DNA from: a virus
Reading direction: 5' to 3' (one strand)
Length of the DNA: 24,902 nucleotides
Virus record (IMG/VR): IMGVR_UViG_3300035698_010795
Span: 1 to 24,902 of that record
Positions within the stretch are counted from its first letter, which is position 1. Each line of letters starts with the position of its first letter. Below the pieces are notes generated by a model. The model did not search any database. It saw only the letters and a list, made by a program, of their open reading frames with translations, and was not told where the DNA came from. Both the position numbers and the translations under genes were made by a program. Shown in pieces: positions 15,325 to 24,341 of the stretch.

Positions 15325-18300
15325 TTAAACATAATTTCCATTCAAAATTGAATCAATATTCTTCCAGAATGGATCTGGTATTATATTACCACCACCACTA
15401 TTATTATTATTGACGGTTGTACTTGTTGTGTTCACTACCTTCATAACATTTGTAACCATTTCACCTAAAACTCTCTCAGTCTTCTCACCAGTTTTAGTCA
15501 TAGTATCTTTCATCTTTCCAGATATAGATGCTGTAGCTGTCGACCTATTTAATTCTTCTGCTACAGAATTCATTTTAGATTGATCCACTTTAGAAGTTGA
15601 TTTACTAACTTCTGTGATTTTATGTTTTATTTTATTGGTTCGTTCTTCTAATTTTTTAATTGCATTTGTAAACTTTTTATTTATTGATTCAATCTTTTCA
15701 GACTTATTAAATAGTGTCGATATTGGTTTTTTAGAAACTGATATAAGATCATTTTTATGAGGTTGAATCACCTCTCCTGTCCTAGTCAATATCTTAGATG
15801 CTTTACCAAACCAATCATTTACTTTTCTAGAACCATCAAATCGACTTGCAAGATTGTCATTACCTTTCGATTTTTTATTACTAGAACCATCAAATCTGTT
15901 TTCGAATTCAGCTAAACCAACCCTATATGATTTTTTCTTTTTTGATTTAGATTTATCTCCTGTCCTAGTCAATATCTTAGATGCTTTCCTTGGTTTTTTA
16001 TTTTGATTATCTTCATAAGTTAATTTAGCTGAATCTACATATGGGCTATCATACTTTTTCTTACCCACTTCCATTTGTTCTGTATTTGATGTCTTTTGTT
16101 TTTTCAATCTTTCAATTTGATCAATATAACTTTTTAAATTATTCTTTTCAAGCAGAGACATTTTCCCGCTGGATTTTTTCTTTTCTATATAATCTATTCT
16201 TTTCTGAATAAACTCCATATCAGAATTTATTTCTTTATTGTTAGATTTCTTAGCTTCGATCTGTTTTTCATCTAAAGGTTTTTTAGTTTTAATACCAAGA
16301 GCTTTCTTGATCTTTTTAACTGACATACCCTTAGCTAATAAGTTATGAATAGAGTCTGATTTATCTGGATTCTGTTCTAGTAATTGTAAAAGATCGTTAC
16401 CCTTATCATCGGAACTGAATATTGTATTATATGCTTTTTTGACAGATTCTATATCACCCAATCGTTCATATAAACCATATACGGTATTTCTATCATTACC
16501 TCTAGCTATAATTGTATTCAGTACTTTAATGTCACCTCTTTTATCACTAGCCTTTTTCTGGGTAACTTTAGCATCAAGTATAAATTTAATATCTTTTGGA
16601 GCCATCTTTTTAGCTATTAACTGTTCAATCAAAACCATTCTACCTGGATGCTGGACAAATAGACTTTTAAGTTCAGCTGCATTATCACCAGTAATATTAT
16701 TAGTCTTAAGAACTAAATTCATTCGTTTCTTTTTATACTGCCAATGTTCTAATTCTTTCTGTCTATCTTTTTCAGATTTCTTATCTTTAAGTATATCTAC
16801 ACCCATTGAACCTAAACCAACTACATTTTTTGATGCATTCATAATACCATCGAGTGCTAAACTAGCGCCAGCTTTTGCTTTTGCTTTGAAACCTTTAGCT
16901 TCATTAAATGCTGTACCTCTTTCTATTGCTCCCTTTTTAGCTTTAGTTCTAGCGTTTTTACTGAGAGCCAATGTAACCGCATCTTTAGCTTCAAGTGCCA
17001 AAGCTAATGGAGCACCAGCTTTCTTAAGAGCACCTTTACCTACAAGACCTGCTTTACCAGCAACCTTACCTATAAATTTAGCAGCTTTCGGAAAAGTCTT
17101 TTTTAAGAAACCTCCGAATTTTCCGAACTGTTTACCCCACCATTTAATTTGTCTACCAAGCAATTTTATAGATGATGCTATCTTTTTACCAAATAATGCA
17201 ATCCCAGCACCTATTGCAGTAATCTTAGCTATGAGAGGATTATCCTTTGCCCAATTCACTAATTTTGCTAGTCTCCCACCACCAGCTAAGAATATTGCTG
17301 CTATTGCTGCTATTGCCATTCTTGGGTGTTTTGTTATAAAGTCAAATATACTTGATACGTTTTTCTTTATTCCAGATCCTATTTTTTTAACTTTCTCCCA
17401 TACCGACTGTCTCTTTTCTTTTTTTATCTCAGCTTTTTCTTGTCTCTCTTCTCTAGCATCACGTTTCTTTTGAAATTCATATAGTTTAGATGTAACTCGT
17501 GCATCAGTACCCTGGTATATTTTACTCTCTGTTAAAGTATTTGATATTTCTGATAATAATTCAACTGATCTATCTTTTGTTGTTTTGTATGCAGTTACAA
17601 TATCATCTTTATGCGGTATTAATTTTTTACCTTCAGACCATATCGCATCGGCTTTACCTTTAAAGTCATTTATCTTTATACCTTTTTGCTTAGCCGATCG
17701 CACCATAATCTTTTTGATTATCTCTACATTCTTATCAATATTACTTGGTGAAAAATTGGTTTTATTTGATGGTGTACCATCCATCGGTCTTTCATCTATT
17801 CCTGTATGTTGACGGCGTGTTGATTCCTCGTCTACATTACCAAGCATACCAAACAAACTAGTTTCTTTTGTATTCTGATATAATGATTTACCCTTACCTT
17901 CACCTTCAAACATTTTACCTGATATTACTTTTTTCGTTTGTTCACGGTAACCTGATTCAAACGCTTCTGCATCTATTCCTGCTAATTTCACAAAACCTGA
18001 TACGATAGCTGCACTGGCACCAATCTTTTTAGATTTATGTTTGTCTATAAATGCTCCAAATGCACTAGTCTTATGATTTTTTTCTTTAGCTTTGGCTCTT
18101 ACTGCATCTCTTCGTTGTAATGGTTTTAGTTTTTTTATCTTCCATGTTTCAACTTTAAGAACCAATTTTTTAGTTTGCTGTTCTAAGAATTCAAAGAACA
18201 GACCACGTTTACCAAATACATCGTATTGCTGACCACCCTGCATTTTAATTAATTCATTCAGTTGCTTCTTATTTAACTCACCATACAATCTCTGCCATCT

Positions 18301-19383
18301 ATATTGTTCCATTATACCAGACGCTATTGTGATTAATGGATTACTACTTTTTGCAATGTCATTCTTGTACATTCCACCACTGAATATAGGTAACATCAAC
18401 TGCAACCCGGAACCTAGTGATTTAAAGAAACCACCGGCGCCTGCTGGATCACTAAATGCGTCACCTAACTTAGACATAGAAATCAATTGTTCTTCTAATA
18501 AAGAATTCATATTTATTAGTGTACTTAATGTTCTATTCCTGTATTTTTCAACTGAAGTTTTAGGGATTATCAGTTCACCTGAATGAACTATAGCAGCACC
18601 AGTACTAGATACTGAACCACCAGTTGCTGCTTTTGGTAATTCTTTCTTTATCTTAGCAGGTTTCAACTCAGTCTGAGCTTTAGCTATCTGAGTATTACTT
18701 AATCGTAATCTATCAACCGCAGTGACCACATCAGGAGATTTCTTCTTCGCGAAACTCTTATTTGTAATAGATGATGCATAAACATTACCCAGATTGACAT
18801 TAGTAGTTAATGCTCTATTTTTAGATTTCTTAGATAAAGGCGAATTATTATGGACTTCTCCTTTGCCAGATAATATCACATCATCTATATTAGGTTTTTT
18901 CTTCCTGTTGGTAGCTGCATTTTTTAATGAAGAATATGCTTTAGACCCTGCAGATTTAAATTTTCCCTTTGCTGATTCTGCTATAGCTCTTCCAGTTTCT
19001 GACTTCATTAACGTTTGCGCAAATACAGCACCTAATGGACCGCCCAATAAACCTAATCTTCCAGCAGCAATGTCTGTATCTGGTCCTACCTCTTGTTTCA
19101 TTTTAGTTGCAGTTTCACCAACTAATTTTCCAGATGCTTTCACAGCAGAAGATGTAGCAGTAGCGATAGTAGCAGTCCCTGTAGCTATAGTTCTATTCAA
19201 AGAATCAATTGATTTTGACAATGAGTTAACTTTCATCAACTCTTCTTCAGGTATAATAGGAGCTTCTCTTCCCATCTCTCTTGGATATTTACCAAGAGTA
19301 CTAGATAGACTATCAAGATTCCTATTCAATCTATCGAAATCACCTTTATCTGGTGGTGATGGATCTGGAGGTCTATTTGCCAT
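15325..19383 (-). CDS. Tape measure protein
   Basis: Sets tail length and sits in the tube lumen until ejection. Length (1352 aa) is the first sign; at about 1.5 angstroms per residue, the usual rule, it predicts a tail near 200 nm. The sequence is Lys/Ala-rich and helical. It holds a GGSVSSTGAAIVHSGELIIP stretch (255-274), typical of tape measures, and two hydrophobic segments (about 688-704 and 715-733) inside a Gly/Ala/Lys-rich region that could insert in the host membrane. A long coiled-coil-like, charged part follows (about 860-1130) and a repetitive tail region with two KASKILTRTG copies (1133, 1194). PHK-D motifs occur at 590 and 1208. It is flanked by the HELQH gene (8-base gap, TAAGG as ribosome site) and the tube initiator, consistent with a hub/tape cluster. 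Confidence 0.9.
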   Translation of the reverse strand: MANRPPDPSPPDKGDFDRLNRNLDSLSSTLGKYPREMGREAPIIPEEELMKVNSLSKSIDSLNRTIATGTATIATATSSAVKASGKLVGETATKMKQEVGPDTDIAAGRLGLLGGPLGAVFAQTLMKSETGRAIAESAKGKFKSAGSKAYSSLKNAATNRKKKPNIDDVILSGKGEVHNNSPLSKKSKNRALTTNVNLGNVYASSITNKSFAKKKSPDVVTAVDRLRLSNTQIAKAQTELKPAKIKKELPKAATGGSVSSTGAAIVHSGELIIPKTSVEKYRNRTLSTLINMNSLLEEQLISMSKLGDAFSDPAGAGGFFKSLGSGLQLMLPIFSGGMYKNDIAKSSNPLITIASGIMEQYRWQRLYGELNKKQLNELIKMQGGQQYDVFGKRGLFFEFLEQQTKKLVLKVETWKIKKLKPLQRRDAVRAKAKEKNHKTSAFGAFIDKHKSKKIGASAAIVSGFVKLAGIDAEAFESGYREQTKKVISGKMFEGEGKGKSLYQNTKETSLFGMLGNVDEESTRRQHTGIDERPMDGTPSNKTNFSPSNIDKNVEIIKKIMVRSAKQKGIKINDFKGKADAIWSEGKKLIPHKDDIVTAYKTTKDRSVELLSEISNTLTESKIYQGTDARVTSKLYEFQKKRDAREERQEKAEIKKEKRQSVWEKVKKIGSGIKKNVSSIFDFITKHPRMAIAAIAAIFLAGGGRLAKLVNWAKDNPLIAKITAIGAGIALFGKKIASSIKLLGRQIKWWGKQFGKFGGFLKKTFPKAAKFIGKVAGKAGLVGKGALKKAGAPLALALEAKDAVTLALSKNARTKAKKGAIERGTAFNEAKGFKAKAKAGASLALDGIMNASKNVVGLGSMGVDILKDKKSEKDRQKELEHWQYKKKRMNLVLKTNNITGDNAAELKSLFVQHPGRMVLIEQLIAKKMAPKDIKFILDAKVTQKKASDKRGDIKVLNTIIARGNDRNTVYGLYERLGDIESVKKAYNTIFSSDDKGNDLLQLLEQNPDKSDSIHNLLAKGMSVKKIKKALGIKTKKPLDEKQIEAKKSNNKEINSDMEFIQKRIDYIEKKKSSGKMSLLEKNNLKSYIDQIERLKKQKTSNTEQMEVGKKKYDSPYVDSAKLTYEDNQNKKPRKASKILTRTGDKSKSKKKKSYRVGLAEFENRFDGSSNKKSKGNDNLASRFDGSRKVNDWFGKASKILTRTGEVIQPHKNDLISVSKKPISTLFNKSEKIESINKKFTNAIKKLEERTNKIKHKITEVSKSTSKVDQSKMNSVAEELNRSTATASISGKMKDTMTKTGEKTERVLGEMVTNVMKVVNTTSTTVNNNNSGGGNIIPDPFWKNIDSILNGNYV
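15773..15987. repeat. 32-bp direct repeat within the tape-measure gene
   Basis: The 32 bases at 15773-15804 recur exactly at 15956-15987, an offset of 183 bases, exactly 61 codons. On the minus strand they encode the two KASKILTRTG segments. Two FDGS copies 18 residues apart lie between them, so the intervening stretch is itself repetitive. This looks like an in-frame duplication. Confidence 0.9.
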
Positions 19384-19391
19384 ATCTTACC

Positions 19392-20321
19392 TTATTTAAT
19401 TTTTGAAACTAATGAAAAATGTTTAGAAGAAGTGTTGAATTCAGATTCTATACATATAATCTCACCTGGATACAATGCTTCCTGGATACAGAAACTTGAA
19501 TGTTTAATGATTTTGATTTGTCTGTATGAATTATATAATGCAGAGAAAAGTCTATATGCATTACCTGATCTAGAATATACTAACCTAGAATACAATTCCG
19601 GACTTGTTAAATATGTTTTTAGTATAAGTACAAATTGGAATGTATCTTCTTTCAATTTATCCTGAGATCCGTAATGAGGTTTCAACATAATTCTAAGTTT
19701 TGCTAAATACTCTACTAGTAAATTTGTAGAAATCTTATCAATACCTCTTTGAGTTTCTGTTCGTGAATGAAGCCATTTAATAAAATCAATAGCTTGTTTA
19801 TCTGTAATAGGAGCATCGAAGTACAATACAAAGAACCTCTTATAATATTTCACCAATGATTTAATATGTAACTTGATAAATGAATTAGGAAATGCTATTG
19901 ATGTGTAGTGCTGTAATTCATGTAATAGAACTAACGATAAAGCTTCTTGGTTTTTCCAATAATCAGTATTTTCTATATTTTCAACCAATACAAAGATTTT
20001 CCTTGTTGGTACATCAAAGAAGGCTAATTGATTCATTCCTTCAGAGTATTGCTTTTTAGACTTTGAAAATATATTCTTTACTTTTACTAGAATTCCTTGA
20101 GACACATGGACAGGTATAATCTTGTTGTTTTCAATCAATGCATTAATTGTATTTCTTATCGGATTGAATGTAGATTGTTTTGATATGATATCTAGAAAAT
20201 CAGCTTTTATCTTGTCGTTGGTATATAATTTTTTATCATTTAGACTTCCTGCTTCAGTACTTCTATACCCTCTATTCGATAAAGCTACTTTAAGAGATTT
20301 ATTTTGTATATCTGATCCCAT
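19392..20321 (-). CDS. Predicted zinc-metallopeptidase-like protein (HELQH)
   Basis: Unassigned 309-aa protein with LVLLHELQHYT, where HELQH fits the HExxH zinc-binding signature (H134, E135, H138) on a hydrophobic helix, as in zincin proteases. Before it are strands containing GMNQLAFFDVPTRKIFVLVE, a usual layout for the sheet preceding the active helix. A third ligand is not certain; H152, H185, E189 and E204 are candidates. The rest is Lys/Tyr-rich and helical, with no signal peptide. A GAGG ribosome site precedes the start. It is encoded between the terminase and the tape measure, so it may be a virion or assembly component that processes a tail protein or acts on the host envelope. HExxH can occur by chance, but the local context is good. 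Confidence 0.6.
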   Translation of the reverse strand: MGSDIQNKSLKVALSNRGYRSTEAGSLNDKKLYTNDKIKADFLDIISKQSTFNPIRNTINALIENNKIIPVHVSQGILVKVKNIFSKSKKQYSEGMNQLAFFDVPTRKIFVLVENIENTDYWKNQEALSLVLLHELQHYTSIAFPNSFIKLHIKSLVKYYKRFFVLYFDAPITDKQAIDFIKWLHSRTETQRGIDKISTNLLVEYLAKLRIMLKPHYGSQDKLKEDTFQFVLILKTYLTSPELYSRLVYSRSGNAYRLFSALYNSYRQIKIIKHSSFCIQEALYPGEIICIESEFNTSSKHFSLVSKIK

Positions 20322-20358
20322 GTTAAAACCTCAACTTTATTTTATTTTTGTTCTGAAA

Positions 20359-22110
20359 TCATTGTTTATTTTTTTCATTCCTTATATTGATCATTTGAAT
20401 TATATCAACAGTACTTCCATTATTATCCTCAACAATTTTATGAAGATTCTTTTTAATATGTTTTTCCAATATTCTATTAGAATGTTCTGCTTTATCAATT
20501 AAGTCACCTTCAAAATTCTTTTCATTAGAGAACTCAATCAACTCAGGAGACATTATAACACCAATTCCATCATTCCATCCTACTATATTTTGCATTGCAG
20601 CCATTGATTCAGGACTGTTGAATGATTTAGAAATACCTAATGGAGGATCATATAATTTAACATATGAACAGAACGCATACGCCATTGCTAAATCGTCCTT
20701 CTCACCATCATCAGCCTGAACCTTACCACTTTTATCTATCAACCCTATCAATTCAAGTGCTAGTCTTTCAGAATGGATTAAATGAGGATCTTCTGTAACA
20801 TATGTATATAGAGCATCAGTCATTAATGGTCTATTAGTAGGACCTGTCCACAATCCATATTTGAATTTAGGTTTCTTGGGTTGTTCTATATTATTAGTCT
20901 TGACCTTAGTATGATATATATTATAGAATACATCACCCTTAGTTAGATATTCACATACTTGATTACCATAAGAGTTGGATTCAGGTATAATTAAATAGTT
21001 TGGATACATGACAGTTACGAGATGTATTACTTTACAAAAATCATCTACTCTCAGTTTACCTTGGAATTCCGCTACCTCTTCGAATGTCTCATAATCAAGG
21101 ACTACGATAGTACTATTATCATCACCTGATTCAGAAGCTGTATCAACTCCTATCAAATATAATCTATCTTTTTCAAAAGATTTCCATTGATATAATTCAA
21201 ACCCATGTAATTTAATTTTATGCAATGGATCTCTGCCACTATGATTCAATACTTCAATAGCTTTGGTAGGTAAGAATGACTCATTACTAGCAACAAACTG
21301 CATATCTAATTCTTGAGCAATTTTCCATTTGATATTCTGTAACAATCCACATTGATTATTATACCAATCAGGATCATCAGCTAACTCTTGAATCATCGAC
21401 CAATGGAATTTAAATGGTTTGAATACAGAATCACCATTAACAGCTTTAGTCCACATCGAGAAATACCACTTACCTTTACCAACTGTTTTGTTCGGTGTTG
21501 ATATAATGACAGTACCATACGGGATACCAGCTTCCTTAGCTGCTTTTTGTGCTCTGAATAGAGTAGGTGCACATGATGTATATGCATCATCAATTTTAGG
21601 TATGAATGCTGCTTCATCTAATATTAAAAGAGTAATCGCTTTACCTCTTAATAGACCTTCAGGGTTAGATTCATCTACTTGAGCAGAATAGAACTTACAT
21701 CCATTCTCGGTAATGAATGATTGTTCTGTACGTTTGACCATTGTCGGTCTCATCCATTCAGGTAGAGTATCAACCATACCTAACACCAATCTACAGAAAT
21801 CAGTTGATTCTGAACCACTCTTACTAACTACACCGATGACTGCATTTTTATAAAATGTCACCATATGAGCACATAACATCTGAGTCACAGTTGATAATCC
21901 AGTCTGTCTAGATTTCAATACTGTTACATTATGTTCATCATAAAATAACTTAATGAACTCCTGTTGTTTATCATATAATGGGACTGTAGTATCACCACCA
22001 GCAATAGCCAATTTAATATACTTCTCTATGAAATATATTGGATCGCTTTTACATTTAAAATATTCTAATAAACGATCTTTTTGTTGCTGGGGTAAATTAT
22101 CTATATCCAT
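20359..22110 (-). CDS. terL: Terminase large subunit (T4 gp17-like)
   Basis: ATP-driven motor and nuclease that packages genome DNA through the portal. The N-terminal ATPase has a Walker A variant SRQTGLST (67-74), Walker B LLILDE (161-166, D165 and E166), and the coupling motif STPN (204-207). The C-terminal RNase H-like nuclease has GVDTASESGDDNS (D323), IPESNS (E377) and EKDDLAMAYA (D472/D473), the metal-binding acidic set. At 583 aa it is close to T4 gp17 (610 aa). The start follows the hub-like gene stop by two bases and has no clear ribosome site, so it is probably coupled. All key residues are present, suggesting an active enzyme. The small subunit is not in this window. Confidence 0.97.
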   Translation of the reverse strand: MDIDNLPQQQKDRLLEYFKCKSDPIYFIEKYIKLAIAGGDTTVPLYDKQQEFIKLFYDEHNVTVLKSRQTGLSTVTQMLCAHMVTFYKNAVIGVVSKSGSESTDFCRLVLGMVDTLPEWMRPTMVKRTEQSFITENGCKFYSAQVDESNPEGLLRGKAITLLILDEAAFIPKIDDAYTSCAPTLFRAQKAAKEAGIPYGTVIISTPNKTVGKGKWYFSMWTKAVNGDSVFKPFKFHWSMIQELADDPDWYNNQCGLLQNIKWKIAQELDMQFVASNESFLPTKAIEVLNHSGRDPLHKIKLHGFELYQWKSFEKDRLYLIGVDTASESGDDNSTIVVLDYETFEEVAEFQGKLRVDDFCKVIHLVTVMYPNYLIIPESNSYGNQVCEYLTKGDVFYNIYHTKVKTNNIEQPKKPKFKYGLWTGPTNRPLMTDALYTYVTEDPHLIHSERLALELIGLIDKSGKVQADDGEKDDLAMAYAFCSYVKLYDPPLGISKSFNSPESMAAMQNIVGWNDGIGVIMSPELIEFSNEKNFEGDLIDKAEHSNRILEKHIKKNLHKIVEDNNGSTVDIIQMINIRNEKNKQ

Positions 22111-22112
22111 AA

Positions 22113-23435
22113 TTAGTCTTTTGTTGATGTGGCTCTATGAGCTCGTATAAAACATACACAGTTAATGTTTTCTTGTTCTACACCCTTATTCATTTTAGTT
22201 AATACAATATCAGAATCAGAAACTAAATAACCACCTTCATAATTTGAACCTGGTACTATTTCATGCATTGCGGATGGTTTGAAATACATTATCTCTCCAA
22301 CTTTCTGACAATGATACAGTTCAACATTCCTGTATAGAGTAAATTGAATAGAAGCTGAGTCTTGAAAACACGAAGATAGATCACTAGTCATATTAAAATC
22401 ATTATATATACCAGAATAACCACTACCTGTTTCAAATCCCTGCATATCAGAATAATACAATTTTCTATGTTTCAAATCATTATGGAATTTTAATTTTGGA
22501 TTATCATGCCATAATCCAAATTCTTCAATTATCTCATCTGATTTCTTTTTGTTAAAGTATACTATGTCTTCATGTGGATGCTGTATATAGATATTATCAT
22601 ATCCATATCTAAGCATTGATGCATTACCCGAGTATAAGGTTTGAACTAGATCATAAGTGAGTAATTGAAATGCGTCATCACCTGAATCTAAGTTTATTTG
22701 TTGGAATTTCTCTTCTGATTCAAATTTAGAAGATAGTTTATGGTATTTAAGATAACCATCATCTTTCAGGAGATCGAATCTTTGTTTCAAATCCCATACA
22801 TTTATCTCTCCACCATATGTTGCAAATCTAAATAAAGGACCAGAGAATACTCCGAATTTTTCATGTATAAAATCTATTGCGCTCTTAATAGTCATTGGAG
22901 GAATTAATAATTGTTGTACTGTTTCCTCATTCATACCCAAATCATAAATATTGTATTTAATAGCATTCTGATCTAATATTTCTTTTATAAAATCTAAAGG
23001 TTTAAGTGCAGTTTCTTCTTCCCACACTTTATTAACAAAGGTAGTCATAGCAACAACTGAAGGTTTAGATAAACACTTTATACATATATCAGTTCGCTCG
23101 AAATCTTTCTGATCTTCAAGGACACCAGAATCCTCTTTCTTTGGAGGTAAATCTAAATTGGATTGTAAATATAATAGGTTATATGTTATTTCATGATCTA
23201 ACGGTTCAGTACCTTCAGCAGTAACTGTTATCTTAACTTGGATATCCTGACTGCCATATAAATCTTCTTCAATAATTAATTGATTATCAGACCTGAAATA
23301 TAATTCATATATCGGCCATGGAGCTCGGATTGAGTTTATTATTCTAAAGGTGGTAAAATGAGTAGTTAAGGCTTCATTGAATGAACCATCTATAAAAATA
23401 TTAACTAGGTATTGAGATACAGCTCTTTTTTCCAT
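22113..23435 (-). CDS. Baseplate hub-like structural protein (gp27/gpD type)
   Basis: Probably forms the central hub ring to which the tube and spike attach. The 440-aa product has an N-terminal strand-rich domain, a middle QLLIPPMTIKSAIDFIHEKF segment followed by GPLFRFATYGGEINVWDL, and a C-terminal GGYLVSDSDIVLTK segment. That order, a short helix that positions a beta-barrel domain and a final SDSDI-like strand, resembles T4 gp27 and phage gpD-type hubs. Two CxxC-like Cys (ICIKC at ~118-122) are present but no full zinc site was made out. Start supported by AAAGGAATTTT. It is the first gene after a clear terminator at 23489-23523 and is immediately followed by terL. The assignment is by fold-like pattern only. 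Confidence 0.5.
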   Translation of the reverse strand: MEKRAVSQYLVNIFIDGSFNEALTTHFTTFRIINSIRAPWPIYELYFRSDNQLIIEEDLYGSQDIQVKITVTAEGTEPLDHEITYNLLYLQSNLDLPPKKEDSGVLEDQKDFERTDICIKCLSKPSVVAMTTFVNKVWEEETALKPLDFIKEILDQNAIKYNIYDLGMNEETVQQLLIPPMTIKSAIDFIHEKFGVFSGPLFRFATYGGEINVWDLKQRFDLLKDDGYLKYHKLSSKFESEEKFQQINLDSGDDAFQLLTYDLVQTLYSGNASMLRYGYDNIYIQHPHEDIVYFNKKKSDEIIEEFGLWHDNPKLKFHNDLKHRKLYYSDMQGFETGSGYSGIYNDFNMTSDLSSCFQDSASIQFTLYRNVELYHCQKVGEIMYFKPSAMHEIVPGSNYEGGYLVSDSDIVLTKMNKGVEQENINCVCFIRAHRATSTKD

Positions 23436-23488
23436 AAAATTCCTTTAAATATTATATTCCTATTTTTGTATTTGTTCTTTATTTCAAG

Positions 23489-23523
23489 AAAAAAAATAAG
23501 GATGGCTGTTAACCACCCTTATT
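23489..23523 (-). terminator. Rho-independent terminator of the small-gene unit
   Basis: Read leftward, AATAAGGGTGG pairs with CCATCCTTATT (11 positions, one mismatch) around a seven-base loop, followed at once by a run of Ts (23494 down to 23489). It starts two bases past the stop of the 127-aa gene, so it closes the leftward small-gene unit and implies that the hub-terL group has its own promoter or depends on readthrough. Confidence 0.85.
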
Positions 23524-23525
23524 TA

Positions 23526-23909
23526 TTATTCTACTTTATGTTCTACTGTCTTAACGGACAATATATTATGTTTATCATGTTTAGTAATATAAAATTGAAT
23601 CCTGTTAAGCAATTCACCTGGATTCGGTATTAATATATTACCAGATTCATGAAAATATCTCTCATATTCCGACTCACCAATAAACCTTACTATTGTATTA
23701 TCAATAGGAATATCATGTTCATCAGTACCAATTGAATCAATGACCACGGAAGAACACGCGTTAACACTTTCGATATGATATCCATGTGTTATCTTATAGT
23801 CACCAAAAGGTCCATCTATATTAATTATAAAGCATAATATATCTAGATTCACTTGAATTACATTAACCTCTGTAACCCTAACTCCTGTACCTTCTATAAC
23901 AGTTTTCAT
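23526..23909 (-). CDS. Unassigned small protein, 127 aa
   Basis: Last gene of the small leftward group. The product is acidic, beta-rich, without membrane segment or signal peptide, and opens with MKTVIEGTGVRVTEVNVIQV; landmarks are IDGPFGDYKITHGYHIE and NPGELLNRIQFYITKHD. The upstream sequence GGAAATACA gives only a weak ribosome site. It has no recognisable family. The layout (small genes, tight spacing, then hub, terminase, tape measure) hints at tail or baseplate accessory roles, but that is inference. The terminator two bases downstream of the stop supports the gene as real. Confidence 0.6.
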   Translation of the reverse strand: MKTVIEGTGVRVTEVNVIQVNLDILCFIINIDGPFGDYKITHGYHIESVNACSSVVIDSIGTDEHDIPIDNTIVRFIGESEYERYFHESGNILIPNPGELLNRIQFYITKHDKHNILSVKTVEHKVE

Positions 23910-23928
23910 TGTATTTCCATTTATGGGT

Positions 23929-24192
23929 TTATAATGACTCTACTATTTCCTTGATCTTATCTGAAGTGGCTTTCCCGAAATTCTCAAGATCTTCATTTGA
24001 ATCAGAATCAGAAACTAATCGTAATGTTTCTTTCTTCTGAATTGAGAACGATACAGTTGTAGCGATCTCACCTGTGTCAGTTATTGAAAAAGAAGATATT
24101 ACTAAAATATTTCTCCCGTCAATTAATTCATATAACATAACACCACAATCAGATGACTGTGGGATTTCTACTGTTCGTACTATTGCTGACAT
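23929..24192 (-). CDS. Unassigned small protein, 87 aa
   Basis: Start supported by a good AAGGAG six bases upstream, which itself lies inside the overlapping 53-aa gene. The product has a beta-rich first half (VEIPQSSDCGVMLYELIDG, ILVISSFSITDTGEIATTVS) and an acidic helical C-terminus (SDSDSNEDLENFGKATSDK). It is soluble with no enzymatic motif. The gap to the next gene is 19 bases. Unknown function; the size and fold style fit a small virion or assembly protein. Confidence 0.6.
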   Translation of the reverse strand: MSAIVRTVEIPQSSDCGVMLYELIDGRNILVISSFSITDTGEIATTVSFSIQKKETLRLVSDSDSNEDLENFGKATSDKIKEIVESL

Positions 24193-24341
24193 AACTTCTC
24201 CTTGATTTGATCTGTTTGTTTTGTTATTGGGTTTAAAACCTTTTTATCAACCTCTGTAACTACATCTGATTGATCATCGACTTCTTTATGGACCTTTCTC
24301 CATATCTTCATTGAACACTTTTTCCTTATATCACTCATCAT
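24180..24341 (-). CDS. Small charged protein, 53 aa
   Basis: This short gene links its two neighbours. Its ATG lies in an ATGA overlap with the stop of the 77-aa gene, AGGAAAATGTCC just upstream provides a ribosome site, and its end overlaps the start of the 87-aa gene by 13 bases. Reading gives MMSDIRKKCSMKIWRKVHKE at the start and ends in IKEKLCQQ; the rest is Lys/Asp-rich and hydrophilic, with two Cys. No family is recognised. Coupled overlaps on both sides, rather than the sequence itself, are what support it as a gene. Confidence 0.65.
   Translation of the reverse strand: MMSDIRKKCSMKIWRKVHKEVDDQSDVVTEVDKKVLNPITKQTDQIKEKLCQQ

Noticed and set aside
16439-17473. A 344-codon plus-strand frame opposite the tape-measure gene
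   Set aside because: It is fully antisense to the tape measure, has no ribosome site and shows the hydrophobic, Leu/Ser/Pro-rich composition expected from the reverse complement of Lys/Ala-rich coding sequence.
18794-19399. A 201-codon plus-strand frame at the 5' end of the tape-measure gene
   Set aside because: Mirror frame of the tape-measure N-terminus; no ribosome site and no recognisable content.
20122-20502. A plus-strand frame spanning the HELQH-terminase junction
   Set aside because: Antisense to both genes and to their short gap, with low-complexity hydrophobic content and no ribosome site.
23451-23456. A perfect TATAAT, read leftward, before the hub-like gene
   Set aside because: Transcription from it would start within a few bases of the ribosome site, and no -35 lies at proper spacing; TTGAAA is about 25 bases away. 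It could still be real in an unusual promoter.
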